From Roseateles_C aquae (GTDB lineage: Bacteria > Pseudomonadota > Gammaproteobacteria > Burkholderiales > Burkholderiaceae_C): a stretch of 64,000 bases of DNA. The DNA is taken from assembly GCF_032337115.1 (NCBI RefSeq), contig NZ_JAVXZY010000002.1:682001-746000 (forward strand). The letters are read 5' to 3'. This document shows, piece after piece, positions 40,113-48,305 of this stretch. The notes under the pieces are model-generated. The model did no database searches. It was not told where the DNA came from and saw only the letters and a program-made list of their open reading frames with translations. The stretch's first letter is position 1. Each line of letters starts with the position of its first letter. The position numbers were made by a program, and so were the translations under genes.

Positions 40113-41947
40113 GCGAACACGGCCATCTGCTGACGCTGCCGCTGGTTTTCCTCGCCGCCGCCGTGCTGGCGGTTCCGCTGGCGCGCTGGCTGCGCCTAGG
40201 TGCCATCCTTGGTTACCTGGTCGCCGGCGTGCTGATCGGCCCCAGCGTGCTCGGCCTGGTCAGTGCGCCGCAGACGATTTTGGAACTGGCCGAATTCGGC
40301 GTCGTGCTGATGATGTTCTTGGTCGGCATGGAACTGGAGCCGCGCCGGCTCTGGGCCATGCGGCGGCCCATCTTCGTCGGCGGCAGCCTGCAGCTGCTCG
40401 GCTGCGCGGCCGCCCTGCTCGGCCTGGCCCTGTGGCTCTTGCCGATGGGCTGGCGGCCGGCCCTGCTGGCCAGCCTGGGGCTGGCGATGTCGTCCACCGC
40501 GGTGGCCATGGCCGTGCTGGCCGAGCGCCATATCGGCAACACCAGCGCCGGCCAGGGGGTGCTGAGCGTCGCGCTGTTCCAGGACATCGCGGCCATTCCG
40601 GTACTGGCCCTGGTGCCGCTGCTGGCCGCTGAAGGCGCGGCGCCCGGCAGTGGCGGCTGGCAGGCGCTGAAGGCCGTGGCTGCCATCGCCACCATCGTGC
40701 TGGGCGGCCGGCTCTTGCTGCGCCCGGCGCTGCGCTGGATCGCCAACAGCGACACCCCGGAAATCTTCACCGCGGCCGCCTTGCTGCTGGTGCTGGCCAC
40801 GGCGGCGCTGATGCAGGCGGTGGGCCTGTCGATGGCGCTCGGGGCCTTTCTGGCCGGCGTGCTGCTGGCCGAGAGCGAGTTCAGGCATGAGCTGGAAACC
40901 GATCTGGCACCGTTCAAGGGCCTGCTGCTGGGCCTGTTTTTCATCGCTGTCGGCATGGGGCTGGACCTGAACGTGCTGCGTGAGCAGCCGCTCTTGGTGC
41001 TGGGCCTGCTGGCGGCCTTGCTGCTGGCCAAGACGGCCGTGTTGCTGCCGCTGGCCCGAGGCATGCGGATTGCCCCGGTGGAGCGGCCGGTGTTCGTGAT
41101 CCTGTTGGCCCAGGGCGGCGAGTTCGGCTTTGTGGTCTTTCAGCAAGGGCAGCAGGCCGGCCTCCTGAGCGCCACACAGGGCTCGGCCCTGGTTGCCGCG
41201 GTGGCCTTGTCGCTGGCGACGACGCCAGCCCTGCTGCTGCTGAGCGACCGCTGGCTGGTGCCGCGCCTGGCCCAACGCCGCCGCCTCAAGGCGGGCGCCA
41301 GCGCGCCGCTGAGCGAGCCGCAGCAAGCGCCCGTCATCATTGCCGGCTTCGGCCGCTACGGCCAGATCGTCGGGCGCATGCTGCATGCCAATGGCCTCAG
41401 CGCCACCGTGCTGGAGCACGATGCCGATCAGGTCGAGAGCATGCGCCGCTTCGGCTGGCAGGTGTTCTATGGCGATGCCAGCCGGCTCGACCTGCTGCGC
41501 ACCGCTGGTGCCGCTGAGGCCCGGGTGCTGGTGCTGGCGGTCGACGACATCGGCCAGAGTCTCGCGATCGCAGCGCTGGCGCGCGAGCATTTCCCGCAGC
41601 TGCAGCTGGTCGCGCGGGCTCGCAATGTCGAGCACATGCTGCGGCTGCGCGAACTGGGCGTGCGCCTGATCGAGCGCGAGACCTTCGATTCGGCGCTGAT
41701 GAGTGCCCGCAGCGTGCTCGAGCTGATGGGGCTGGAACCCGCGATGGCGCGCAAGCTGGCCTGGCACTTCCGGCGTCACAACCTGCAGCAGTTGGAAGAG
41801 CTGGCGCCGCACCAGGATGACCACGACAAGCTGATCGCCTTGGTCAAGCAGGGGCGCCGCCAGCTCGAAACGCTGATGGCGCAGGAACAGCGCCCGGGCG
41901 AGCATGGTGGCGAATCCGGCGAGGGCGAGCACTGGAACCGGCGCTAA
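40109..41947 (+). CDS. kefC: KefB/KefC-type potassium:proton antiporter
   Basis: 612 residues. About twelve membrane segments cover residues 1-380 (including GAILGYLVAGVLIGPSVLGL and GAFLAGVLLAESEFRHELE), followed by a cytosolic RCK/TrkA-N domain beginning at VIIAGFGRYGQIVGRML (GxGxxG NAD site). This is the CPA2 family layout with its ancillary reductase encoded just before it. Likely role is K+ efflux that acidifies the cytoplasm during electrophile stress. The TAA stop (41945-41947) lies in the CTAA target site duplicated by the following MITE. Confidence 0.92.
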   Translation: MSEHGHLLTLPLVFLAAAVLAVPLARWLRLGAILGYLVAGVLIGPSVLGLVSAPQTILELAEFGVVLMMFLVGMELEPRRLWAMRRPIFVGGSLQLLGCAAALLGLALWLLPMGWRPALLASLGLAMSSTAVAMAVLAERHIGNTSAGQGVLSVALFQDIAAIPVLALVPLLAAEGAAPGSGGWQALKAVAAIATIVLGGRLLLRPALRWIANSDTPEIFTAAALLLVLATAALMQAVGLSMALGAFLAGVLLAESEFRHELETDLAPFKGLLLGLFFIAVGMGLDLNVLREQPLLVLGLLAALLLAKTAVLLPLARGMRIAPVERPVFVILLAQGGEFGFVVFQQGQQAGLLSATQGSALVAAVALSLATTPALLLLSDRWLVPRLAQRRRLKAGASAPLSEPQQAPVIIAGFGRYGQIVGRMLHANGLSATVLEHDADQVESMRRFGWQVFYGDASRLDLLRTAGAAEARVLVLAVDDIGQSLAIAALAREHFPQLQLVARARNVEHMLRLRELGVRLIERETFDSALMSARSVLELMGLEPAMARKLAWHFRRHNLQQLEELAPHQDDHDKLIALVKQGRRQLETLMAQEQRPGEHGGESGEGEHWNRR

Positions 41948-42214
41948 GGAAGGTCTGCATAAGTCGGCGTGGGCCGTGGCAAGCACCAGCCAGGGCCTGC
42001 CAAGGCGCGAGCCGCAGCTCAGGCTGGTGGCCTGCGCAAGGCTCGCAACACCGGCAGGGCATGGCTGGTGCTTGCCCTGCGGGTTGAGAGAAAAGGGCCC
42101 CCACGGGCGTTGCGCTGCTCGGCTGTCGGGCCACCAGCCCGACCTTCGCAGCGCGCCTACGTGGCCGCCCTTTTTCTCTCAACCACGACCCACGCCGACT
42201 TATGCAGACCTTCC
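41948..42214. mobile_element. MITE, 267 bp, IS5-type ends and CTAA target duplication
   Basis: 32-bp terminal inverted repeats (41948-41979 and 42183-42214) starting GGAAGGTCTGCATAAG differ at one base. CTAA flanks both ends (41944-41947, 42215-42218). The GGAAGGT end and the YTAR duplication are those of the IS5 group of IS5-family elements. Inside are two hairpins: 41979-42001 with 42053-42075 (inner stem GCGAGCC/GGCTCGC) and 42081-42097 with 42168-42184 (inner GCGCTGC/GCAGCGC). No transposase frame is present, so it must be mobilised in trans. Confidence 0.92.
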
Positions 42215-42255
42215 CTAATCCGGCGCGTTGGGCGCAAGGCGGCGACAATGGCGCC

Positions 42256-42687
42256 ATGTTTGCCCCTTCACAACTCGAGGTGCGCCGCTTTTTCTGCGCC
42301 ACCTACCGCAAGCTGCGCGACAAGCAGCCGCTGATTCCGATGGAGGCAATTGCCGCCGAATGGATAGAGCAGCATCCGGAGTACCACGCCGAACTGGGCG
42401 ACGAAGAGGCGGCGCTGGCCACCGTCTACACGGTCGAGGACGGCCGCACCAACCCCTTTTTGCATCTGTCCATGCACCTGAGCATTGCCGAGCAGCTGGC
42501 CATTGACCAGCCGCGCGGCATCCGTCAGGCGGTGGAGTTGCTGGCGGCCAAGCGAAACTCGCTGCATGAGGCCCATCACGAGGTGATGGACAGCCTGGGC
42601 GAGATGATCTGGGCCTCGCAGCGCAGCGGCCTGCCGCCGGATGGCCATGCCTATCTGGACAGCGTCCGGCAGAAGGCGACCCGCTGA
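42256..42687 (+). CDS. DUF1841 family protein
   Basis: 143 residues from ATG at 42256. FAPSQLEVRRFFCATYRKLR, NPFLHLSMHLSIAEQLAIDQ and RGIRQAVELLAAKRNSLHEA are typical of the betaproteobacterial DUF1841 family, which contains several conserved His residues (HLSMHLS, HEAHHEVMD). Function unknown. It starts 41 bases after the MITE and ends at a strong terminator. Confidence 0.9.
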   Translation: MFAPSQLEVRRFFCATYRKLRDKQPLIPMEAIAAEWIEQHPEYHAELGDEEAALATVYTVEDGRTNPFLHLSMHLSIAEQLAIDQPRGIRQAVELLAAKRNSLHEAHHEVMDSLGEMIWASQRSGLPPDGHAYLDSVRQKATR

Positions 42688-42716
42688 GCGAGCGCCAGCG
42701 CCGCTTCCCCAAACGC

Positions 42717-42742
42717 AAAAGCCACGCTGCTGCGTGGCTTTT
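42717..42742. terminator. Bidirectional terminator between DUF1841 and flgN
   Basis: Perfect 11-bp stem AAAAGCCACGC / GCGTGGCTTTT with a four-base loop, followed by a fifth T. It separates convergent genes. Confidence 0.93.
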
Positions 42743-42762
42743 TCATTTCCGGGCGGCGAGGC

Positions 42763-43161
42763 TCAGGCCTGGAACGATCCACCCAAGGTCTTGCGCTCGC
42801 TCTTGCCCAGCGCCGAGTACAGGCCGGTGCTTTCGCTAGGCATCAGCACATCGATGGCGCGATCCAGCGCCGCGGTGGCGCGGGCCAGGCTCTCGCGCTG
42901 TGCGGCCACGCGGCCTCCAGCCAGCACCAGGCGATGACGCAGATTGGCGGGCACATTGCCGGCGCGGGCGGCTTCGCCAAAGGCCTTGATGGCCTGGGCC
43001 AGGGCTTGATGCAGCGCCGCGGCCTGCATCTCGATGGCCGCACTGTCGCGGCGCACCAGGGCCTCGCCGAGCAGGTTCAGGCAGCTCTCGACTTCCAGCA
43101 AGGGCTGCTCCAGCTCCTGGCTGAGCGGCTCATTCGATTCGGTGGGGGGCAAGGCATGCAT
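42763..43161 (-). CDS. flgN: Flagellar chaperone FlgN
   Basis: 132 residues, all helical in appearance (LLEVESCLNLLGEALVRRDS, MQAAALHQALAQAIKAFGEA). FlgN binds FlgK and FlgL before export. Sequence similarity is low as usual for the family; the call rests on size, helix content, the SALGKSERKTLGG-type C-terminus and position next to flgM and flgA. It follows flgM on the same strand. Confidence 0.85.
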   Translation of the reverse strand: MHALPPTESNEPLSQELEQPLLEVESCLNLLGEALVRRDSAAIEMQAAALHQALAQAIKAFGEAARAGNVPANLRHRLVLAGGRVAAQRESLARATAALDRAIDVLMPSESTGLYSALGKSERKTLGGSFQA

Positions 43162-43224
43162 GGCAGAACCCGCCGCTGGGGCGTTTGATGAAGCGAAAAC
43201 CTGGACTGACGCGAGAAACGTCGT

Positions 43225-43545
43225 TCAGTGCGGGCTGGCGCGGCTCAGCATTTCCTGCGCGTTGGCGATCAGCTTGTCGGCGATCGCATCGGCATTGACA
43301 CTGAACTTGCCCTCCGAGATGGCCTGCGTGATCCGCTTGACCTTCTCGGCATCAAAACTGCCCTCGTCCGACACCCCATTCAGCAGGCTGCTGGCGGTGC
43401 TGGACAGGGCGATCTGCGCGCTCGCCTCGGGCCCCTTCTTGGCGCCCGCATTGGCTTGGGTACGCCCGGCCTCGGACGTACCGCCGTGACGCTCCGTCGC
43501 GACGGCCGTCGAGGCCAATTTCTCTGGGCTGTTACCGATCTTCAT
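43225..43545 (-). CDS. flgM: Anti-sigma-28 factor FlgM
   Basis: 106 residues from ATG at 43545. The N-terminus (MKIGNSPEKLASTAV) is disordered; the C-terminal FliA-binding helices include DAEKVKRITQAISEGKFSVN followed by ADAIADKLIANAQEML, the FlgM signature. It holds FliA inactive until the hook is finished, then is exported. A sigma-28-like promoter and a hairpin lie just upstream (43597-43623 and 43558-43580). Confidence 0.95.
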   Translation of the reverse strand: MKIGNSPEKLASTAVATERHGGTSEAGRTQANAGAKKGPEASAQIALSSTASSLLNGVSDEGSFDAEKVKRITQAISEGKFSVNADAIADKLIANAQEMLSRASPH

Positions 43546-43557
43546 GGTGCTCTCCAA

Positions 43558-43580
43558 AGCTTGGGCTCACGCCCCAAGCT
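43558..43580. promoter_or_regulatory. Hairpin in the flgM leader
   Basis: AGCTTGGG-CTCACG-CCCCAAGCT forms a stem of about 8 bp in the 13-35 bases before the flgM start, within the expected 5' UTR. It has no T-run, so a terminator is unlikely. Confidence 0.5.
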
Positions 43581-43596
43581 GTCCAGGTTTTTCGGT

Positions 43597-43623
43597 GTAT
43601 CGACCCTTTTTCGCCGGACTTGA
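43597..43623 (-). promoter_or_regulatory. Sigma-28 (FliA)-like promoter of flgM
   Basis: On the minus strand TCAAGTCC, 11-base spacer, GTCGATAC, compared with TAAAGTTT-N11-GCCGATAA. Spacing is exact and the core AAGT and CGATA are kept. The -10 is 52 bases before the flgM ATG, between flgA and flgM, fitting the known FliA-dependent flgM promoter. Confidence 0.7.
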
Positions 43624-43690
43624 GACAAGCCAGACAAAAATCTTTCGCTGCCACGGCGTTGCCGCCACGGCTCGCACAGCACATCTGCCT

Positions 43691-44413
43691 TCACAGCAGC
43701 ACCTCCACGCGTCGATCACCGACGGCCCGACCGCTGACGGTCCGACCGCTCTCAAATCGCACGCGCACTTCCTGCCCGTCCATGCCATTGGCCAGGGCCT
43801 GGCCCTCGCCGCTGACTGCAAATCCAGCGCCCAAGGCTTGCACCTTGACCGTTTCGCCCGCAGCAAACCATTGACGCAGCTTCAGTGCGCTCGCACGTAC
43901 CGCCTCGCCGGTCATCAAGGGCCGAGCCAGGCTGCGACCTTCCAGCGCCGCCATGTCTGTCGACACAGCGCCGCTCTCGGCCGCTATATCGATTTCGGCC
44001 CATTGCAGCAAAGCTTGAGTCAGCGTCGTCCCCGCAGCCAGGGGGGCGTTGGCCACCAAGGCCTGCGCAAACACGCGCACAGTCACCGGCAAGGTCACAT
44101 TCCAGCGCGCTCGGCCATCCATGCAGCGCAGACCTATCCGGCTGCGTCCCCACATCTTCTGGCCGTTGGGCAGGTAAGGTTCAACCAGCTGGCAACTCGC
44201 CAACTGCAGTCGCGAATCCAGTCCACCCAGCTCTACCTCGACACGTGCCTTGGCCGGTAGGGCCGCCTGCGCCGCCGTAACTGCGAGTTGCTGCACCCGT
44301 TCCAGCGTGCCGACAGGCCAGGGTTCCGCCGCTCGTACCACTGTCGGGACGCCCAGCGTCATGCCCAGCAGCAGCGCGGCTGGGAGATGACGGAGGTAGG
44401 CCTTGTGAAGCAT
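43691..44413 (-). CDS. flgA: Flagellar P-ring assembly chaperone FlgA
   Basis: 240 residues with a signal peptide (LPAALLLGMTLGVPTVVRA). The SAF-like domain includes VFAQALVANAPLAAGTTLTQ and LEGRSLARPLMTGEAVRASA, and the C-terminal beta domain contains GETVKVQALGAGFAVSGEGQ and MDGQEVRVRFESGRTVSGR, which are FlgA motifs. Starts divergently from flgB with 178 bases between them. No clear promoter consensus was found in that gap. Confidence 0.93.
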   Translation of the reverse strand: MLHKAYLRHLPAALLLGMTLGVPTVVRAAEPWPVGTLERVQQLAVTAAQAALPAKARVEVELGGLDSRLQLASCQLVEPYLPNGQKMWGRSRIGLRCMDGRARWNVTLPVTVRVFAQALVANAPLAAGTTLTQALLQWAEIDIAAESGAVSTDMAALEGRSLARPLMTGEAVRASALKLRQWFAAGETVKVQALGAGFAVSGEGQALANGMDGQEVRVRFESGRTVSGRAVGDRRVEVLL

Positions 44414-44591
44414 GGCGCCACTTTAGGCCGGTCGCTGCCGGGCTTTAGCGCCGAAATGCGTCGCAAAGCCTGTGCTTTTCGCGCTCATGTTTTCCGACTT
44501 GCGGCCCAACAATCCGCTCATCTCCCATGCTCCCCTCATTGCTGGCCGTCCGGACAGCGCTGGCGGGCAGCGGCAGCCAGGAGGCGCCACC

Positions 44592-45005
44592 ATGTTGAAC
44601 CGCTTGACCGACACACTGAACTTCCAGACCCAGGCCTTGGTGCTGCGGTCGGAGCGCCAACGTCTGCTGGCGAGCAATATCGCCAACGCCGACACCCCGG
44701 GCTATCAGGCCAAGGACATGGACTTTGCCCGCGCCCTGCGCGAGGCCACCGGCCAAAGCACGGCCCCCGATGCCCTGGCCGTGACCCAGAGCGGCCATAT
44801 GGCGCCGCTCGCCGGCGCCCGTGGCGAGACCGGCCGGCTCGGCGCGCTGGCTGCACAGACCAATCTGGACAGCAACACGGTGGACATGGACCGCGAGCGT
44901 GCCAGCTTCGCGGACAACTCGGTCAAGTACGAAGCCACGCTGCGCTTCATCAACGCCGGCGTGCGCAATGCGCTGGACGCGATGAAGCCCTACACGGCGG
45001 GCTGA
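44592..45005 (+). CDS. flgB: Flagellar basal-body rod protein FlgB
   Basis: 137 residues. Conserved rod motif LLASNIANADTPGYQAKDMD (residues about 25-44) and the C-terminal VDMDRERASFADNSVKYEAT. ATG at 44592 with an AGGAGG upstream; longer in-frame starts are not needed. First gene of flgBCDEFGHIJKL. Confidence 0.95.
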   Translation: MLNRLTDTLNFQTQALVLRSERQRLLASNIANADTPGYQAKDMDFARALREATGQSTAPDALAVTQSGHMAPLAGARGETGRLGALAAQTNLDSNTVDMDRERASFADNSVKYEATLRFINAGVRNALDAMKPYTAG

Positions 45006-45031
45006 TGAACTAGGCCTGAAGGAGAACCATC

Positions 45032-45448
45032 ATGTCGATGTTCCAGATCTTCAACGTCGCCGGCAGCGCCGTCAGCGCACAAAGCCAGCGCCTCAATGTG
45101 GTGGCCAGCAATCTGGCCAATGCCGATACCGTGGCCGGCCCCGATGGCCAGGCCTACAAGGCACGCCAGGTGGTGTTCCAGACGCACTTGATGGGCAACG
45201 GCCAGGACAACGGCAATGCCGGCGTGCGCGTGACGCAGATTTCCGAAGACCAGACCCCCGGTCGCCGTGTGCTCGACCCCAAGCACCCGCAGGCCGATGC
45301 CGAAGGTTACGTCACCTACAGCAATGTCAACAGCGTCGAGGAGATGGTCAACATGATCTCGGCCTCGCGCTCGTATCAAAACAATATCGAAGTCATGAGC
45401 ACGGCCAAGAACCTGCTGCTCAAGACCCTGCAACTGGGGCAGTCCTGA
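45032..45448 (+). CDS. flgC: Flagellar basal-body rod protein FlgC
   Basis: 138 residues. N-terminal rod motif AQSQRLNVVASNLANADTVA, central PGRRVLDPKHPQADAEGYV and C-terminal NSVEEMVNMISASRSYQNNI, all FlgC signatures. GGAG precedes the ATG; it follows flgB by 26 bases. Confidence 0.97.
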   Translation: MSMFQIFNVAGSAVSAQSQRLNVVASNLANADTVAGPDGQAYKARQVVFQTHLMGNGQDNGNAGVRVTQISEDQTPGRRVLDPKHPQADAEGYVTYSNVNSVEEMVNMISASRSYQNNIEVMSTAKNLLLKTLQLGQS

Positions 45449-45477
45449 TGGACCGCCCGTAAGCCGGAGTCAGCACC

Positions 45478-46134
45478 ATGGACGTGGGCAGCATCGTCAA
45501 CAAACCCAGCACCACCACGGCAGCCAACGGCACCGGCACGACGGCCCAGAAGAATGCCGCAGATACACAGGATCGCTTCCTGAAGCTGCTGGTCGCTCAG
45601 ATGAAGAACCAGGATCCGATGAATCCGATGGACAACGGCCAGGTTACTTCGCAGATGGCGCAGATCCAGACGGTCAGTGGCATCGGCACCCTCAACAACA
45701 GCGTGCAATCGCTGACCAGCCAGTTCAGCCAGATGCAGGCCTTGCAAAGCGTCTCCTTGGTCGGGCACGACGTCACGGTGCCGGGCAGCCGGGTCAATAT
45801 CGAGAACGGCATGGGCACCGGCAGCTTTGAACTCGGCTCGGCAGCCGACCATGTCAAGCTGGAAATCCTCGGTCCGGCCGGCCAGGTGGTCGACACCATC
45901 GACATGGGCGCCAAGAGCGCCGGCCAACAGAGCTTCAAATGGCCGGCCGACAACATCGACCCTGCCAACAAGCTCAGCTACCGCATCACCGCCACACGGG
46001 GGGCTGCGGCCGTCACCGCAACTTTGTACAGCCAGGACCGCGTCACCGCGATCAATACCAACGGCGGCAAGCTGCAGCTGCAGCTGCAAAACCTGGGCAC
46101 GGTGGATTACACCAGCGTCAAGGCGGTCGACTGA
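45478..46134 (+). CDS. flgD: Flagellar hook assembly scaffold FlgD
   Basis: 218 residues. N-terminal cap region KNAADTQDRFLKLLVAQMKN and QDPMNPMDNGQVTSQMAQIQ (the FlgD signature), then the Tudor-like/Fn3 domains with VKLEILGPAGQVVDTIDMGA and SYRITATRGAAAVTA. Acts as the removable cap during hook growth. Confidence 0.96.
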   Translation: MDVGSIVNKPSTTTAANGTGTTAQKNAADTQDRFLKLLVAQMKNQDPMNPMDNGQVTSQMAQIQTVSGIGTLNNSVQSLTSQFSQMQALQSVSLVGHDVTVPGSRVNIENGMGTGSFELGSAADHVKLEILGPAGQVVDTIDMGAKSAGQQSFKWPADNIDPANKLSYRITATRGAAAVTATLYSQDRVTAINTNGGKLQLQLQNLGTVDYTSVKAVD

Positions 46135-46178
46135 CCGGCCTCGCCCCGCCTCACACCGCGCACTCCTAAGGAATCATC

Positions 46179-47495
46179 ATGGGCTTCCAACAAGGTCTCT
46201 CCGGCCTCAACGCCGCCAGCAAGAACCTCGAGGTCATCGGCAACAACATCGCCAATGCCAACACCTATGGCGGCAAGGCCTCGCGCGCCGAGTTCTCCGA
46301 TGTCTACGCCAGTGCACTGAACGGTGCCGGTGCCAACCCGGTCGGTATCGGCACCAAGCTGGCCGCCGTGTCGCAGCAATTCACCCAAGGCCCGATCACC
46401 ACGACCGAGAACCCGCTGGATCTGGCCATCAATGGCTCGGGCTTCTTCCAGGTCAGCGATGGCAAGAACCCGGTCGAATACTCGCGCAACGGCCAATTCA
46501 AGGTCGACCGTTCTGGCTATGTGATCAATAACAACGGCCTGAAGCTGCTCGGTTATCCCGCCGACGGTACCGGCGTGATCCAACCCGGTCTGGCCCAACC
46601 GCTGCAACTGCCCACCGCCGGCATCGCACCCCAGGTCACCAAGACCATCGGCATGGAGTTCAATCTGGACTCGCGAGCGGCCATCACCGCCCCTGGCGGC
46701 ACCGGCACCGGCATCAAGCTCAACGACCCGAGCACCTATAACAATGCCACCTCGATGACCATCTACGACGCCAAGGGTCAGGACATCGCCGTGACCTTCT
46801 ACTTCCAGAAAAGCACCCCCGATCCGACCACCGGCCAGACGACCTGGAACATCTACGCCACCGCCAATGGCAAGCCGATGGAAACCGATTCGGCCGGCAA
46901 CGCGATCGCACTGGATGCCGATGGCAATCCGACCACGCCCTACACCACGATCACGTTTCCGAAGACAGGCGGCAAGCCGGTGCTGCCCACCGCGGCCATC
47001 AATCTTGACGTGCCCGCGGCGACCAACTCGCGCGGTGCCGCCACGCTGGACATCCTCGGCATTCAGCTCGACATCACCAAGGCCACCGAGGGCGGCTCCA
47101 GCTTTGCCGTCACCGATGTCAAACAGGACGGCTACGCGCCGGGCCAGCTGGCCGGCATCCTGATCGAAAACACCGGCATCGTCACCGCACGCTATTCCAA
47201 CGGCCAATCCAAACCAGCCGGCCAGATCGAGCTGGCCAACTTCCGCAATCCCCAAGGGCTGCAACCGGTGGGCGGCAATATGTGGGCCCGCACCTTTGCC
47301 TCGGGCGATGCGGTCGTCGGCACGCCGGGCGACGGCAATATGGGCGTGCTGCAATCCGGCGCCCTGGAAGAGTCCAATGTCGACATGACCGGCGAACTGG
47401 TCAATATGGTCACCGCCCAGCGGGTCTACCAGGCCAATGCGCAAAGCATCAAGACGCTGGACCAGGTGCTGCAGACGCTGGTGAATCTGCGTTGA
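46179..47495 (+). CDS. flgE: Flagellar hook protein FlgE
   Basis: 438 residues. MGFQQGLSGLNAASKNLEVI and GNNIANANTYGGKASRAEFS at the N-terminus, LDLAINGSGFFQVSDGKNPV in the D1 region, central variable domain, and C-terminal MTGELVNMVTAQRVYQANAQ with SIKTLDQVLQTLVNLR. Length and both terminal coiled-coil segments are complete. Confidence 0.97.
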   Translation: MGFQQGLSGLNAASKNLEVIGNNIANANTYGGKASRAEFSDVYASALNGAGANPVGIGTKLAAVSQQFTQGPITTTENPLDLAINGSGFFQVSDGKNPVEYSRNGQFKVDRSGYVINNNGLKLLGYPADGTGVIQPGLAQPLQLPTAGIAPQVTKTIGMEFNLDSRAAITAPGGTGTGIKLNDPSTYNNATSMTIYDAKGQDIAVTFYFQKSTPDPTTGQTTWNIYATANGKPMETDSAGNAIALDADGNPTTPYTTITFPKTGGKPVLPTAAINLDVPAATNSRGAATLDILGIQLDITKATEGGSSFAVTDVKQDGYAPGQLAGILIENTGIVTARYSNGQSKPAGQIELANFRNPQGLQPVGGNMWARTFASGDAVVGTPGDGNMGVLQSGALEESNVDMTGELVNMVTAQRVYQANAQSIKTLDQVLQTLVNLR

Positions 47496-47548
47496 TCAGC
47501 ATGAGCCGCCTGAACACCTGCTTGCACGGCCACTGAGGAGAAGCTGCC

Positions 47549-48280
47549 ATGGATCGCATGATCTATCTCTCGATGGCCGGCGCCAAGGCGGCCATGCAGC
47601 GCCAGGATGTGCTGTCGAACAATCTGGCCAACGTTTCGAGCAACGGCTTTCGCGCCGAGATGGCGGCGTTTCGCTCGGTGCCGGTGCGCGGCGACGGCGC
47701 CAGCACCCGCGCCTACGCGCTAGAAACCACGATTGGCTACAACGCCGATCCGGGCCCGATCCAGTCGACCGGGCGCAATCTCGATGTCGCGATGAAGGGC
47801 AATGCCTGGCTGGCCGTGCAGGGGCTGGATGGCACCGAGGCCTACACGCGGGCCGGCGCCATGGACGTCAATGCCGAGGGCCTGCTGGTGCTGCGCAACG
47901 GCCTGCAGGTGCAGGGCGATGGCGGTCCCATCACCGTGCCGGCCAATGCCCAGGTGCTGATCGGCACGGACGGCACCATCACCGCCAAAGCCAGTAACGA
48001 CGCCCGGCCGACGACGATTGGCAAGCTCAAACTGGTCACACCCGAGGCGCCGCTGACGCGCGGCACCGATGGCCTGTTCCGCGCCGCCGACGGCGACCTG
48101 CCGGCCGACCCGGCCGCCCGCCTGCAGGACGGCGCCTTGGAAGGCTCCAACGTCAGCCCGGTTGAAACCATGGTCGGCATGATCGCCGCCGCACGCCAGT
48201 TCGAACAACAAATGAAGCTGCTGCAAATTGCCCAGACCCAGGGCCAGCAGTCAGCCAAGCTGCTCGGTACGGGCAGCTGA
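47549..48280 (+). CDS. flgF: Flagellar basal-body rod protein FlgF
   Basis: 243 residues. MDRMIYLSMAGAKAAMQRQD then VLSNNLANVSSNGFRAEMAA, core LDVAMKGNAWLAVQGLDGTE, and C-terminal PVETMVGMIAAARQFEQQMK. Proximal rod component, after flgE and before flgG. Confidence 0.96.
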   Translation: MDRMIYLSMAGAKAAMQRQDVLSNNLANVSSNGFRAEMAAFRSVPVRGDGASTRAYALETTIGYNADPGPIQSTGRNLDVAMKGNAWLAVQGLDGTEAYTRAGAMDVNAEGLLVLRNGLQVQGDGGPITVPANAQVLIGTDGTITAKASNDARPTTIGKLKLVTPEAPLTRGTDGLFRAADGDLPADPAARLQDGALEGSNVSPVETMVGMIAAARQFEQQMKLLQIAQTQGQQSAKLLGTGS

Positions 48281-48305
48281 ACCACAAGTCGTTGAGAGGC
48301 TCATC

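Noticed and set aside
44414..44591. Divergent flgA-flgB gap as a place for a sigma-54 or sigma-28 promoter
   Set aside because: No TGGC-N8-TTGC or TAAAGTTT-N11-GCCGATAA match good enough to report; control is presumably by FlhDC-type or sigma-70 sites that cannot be read here.
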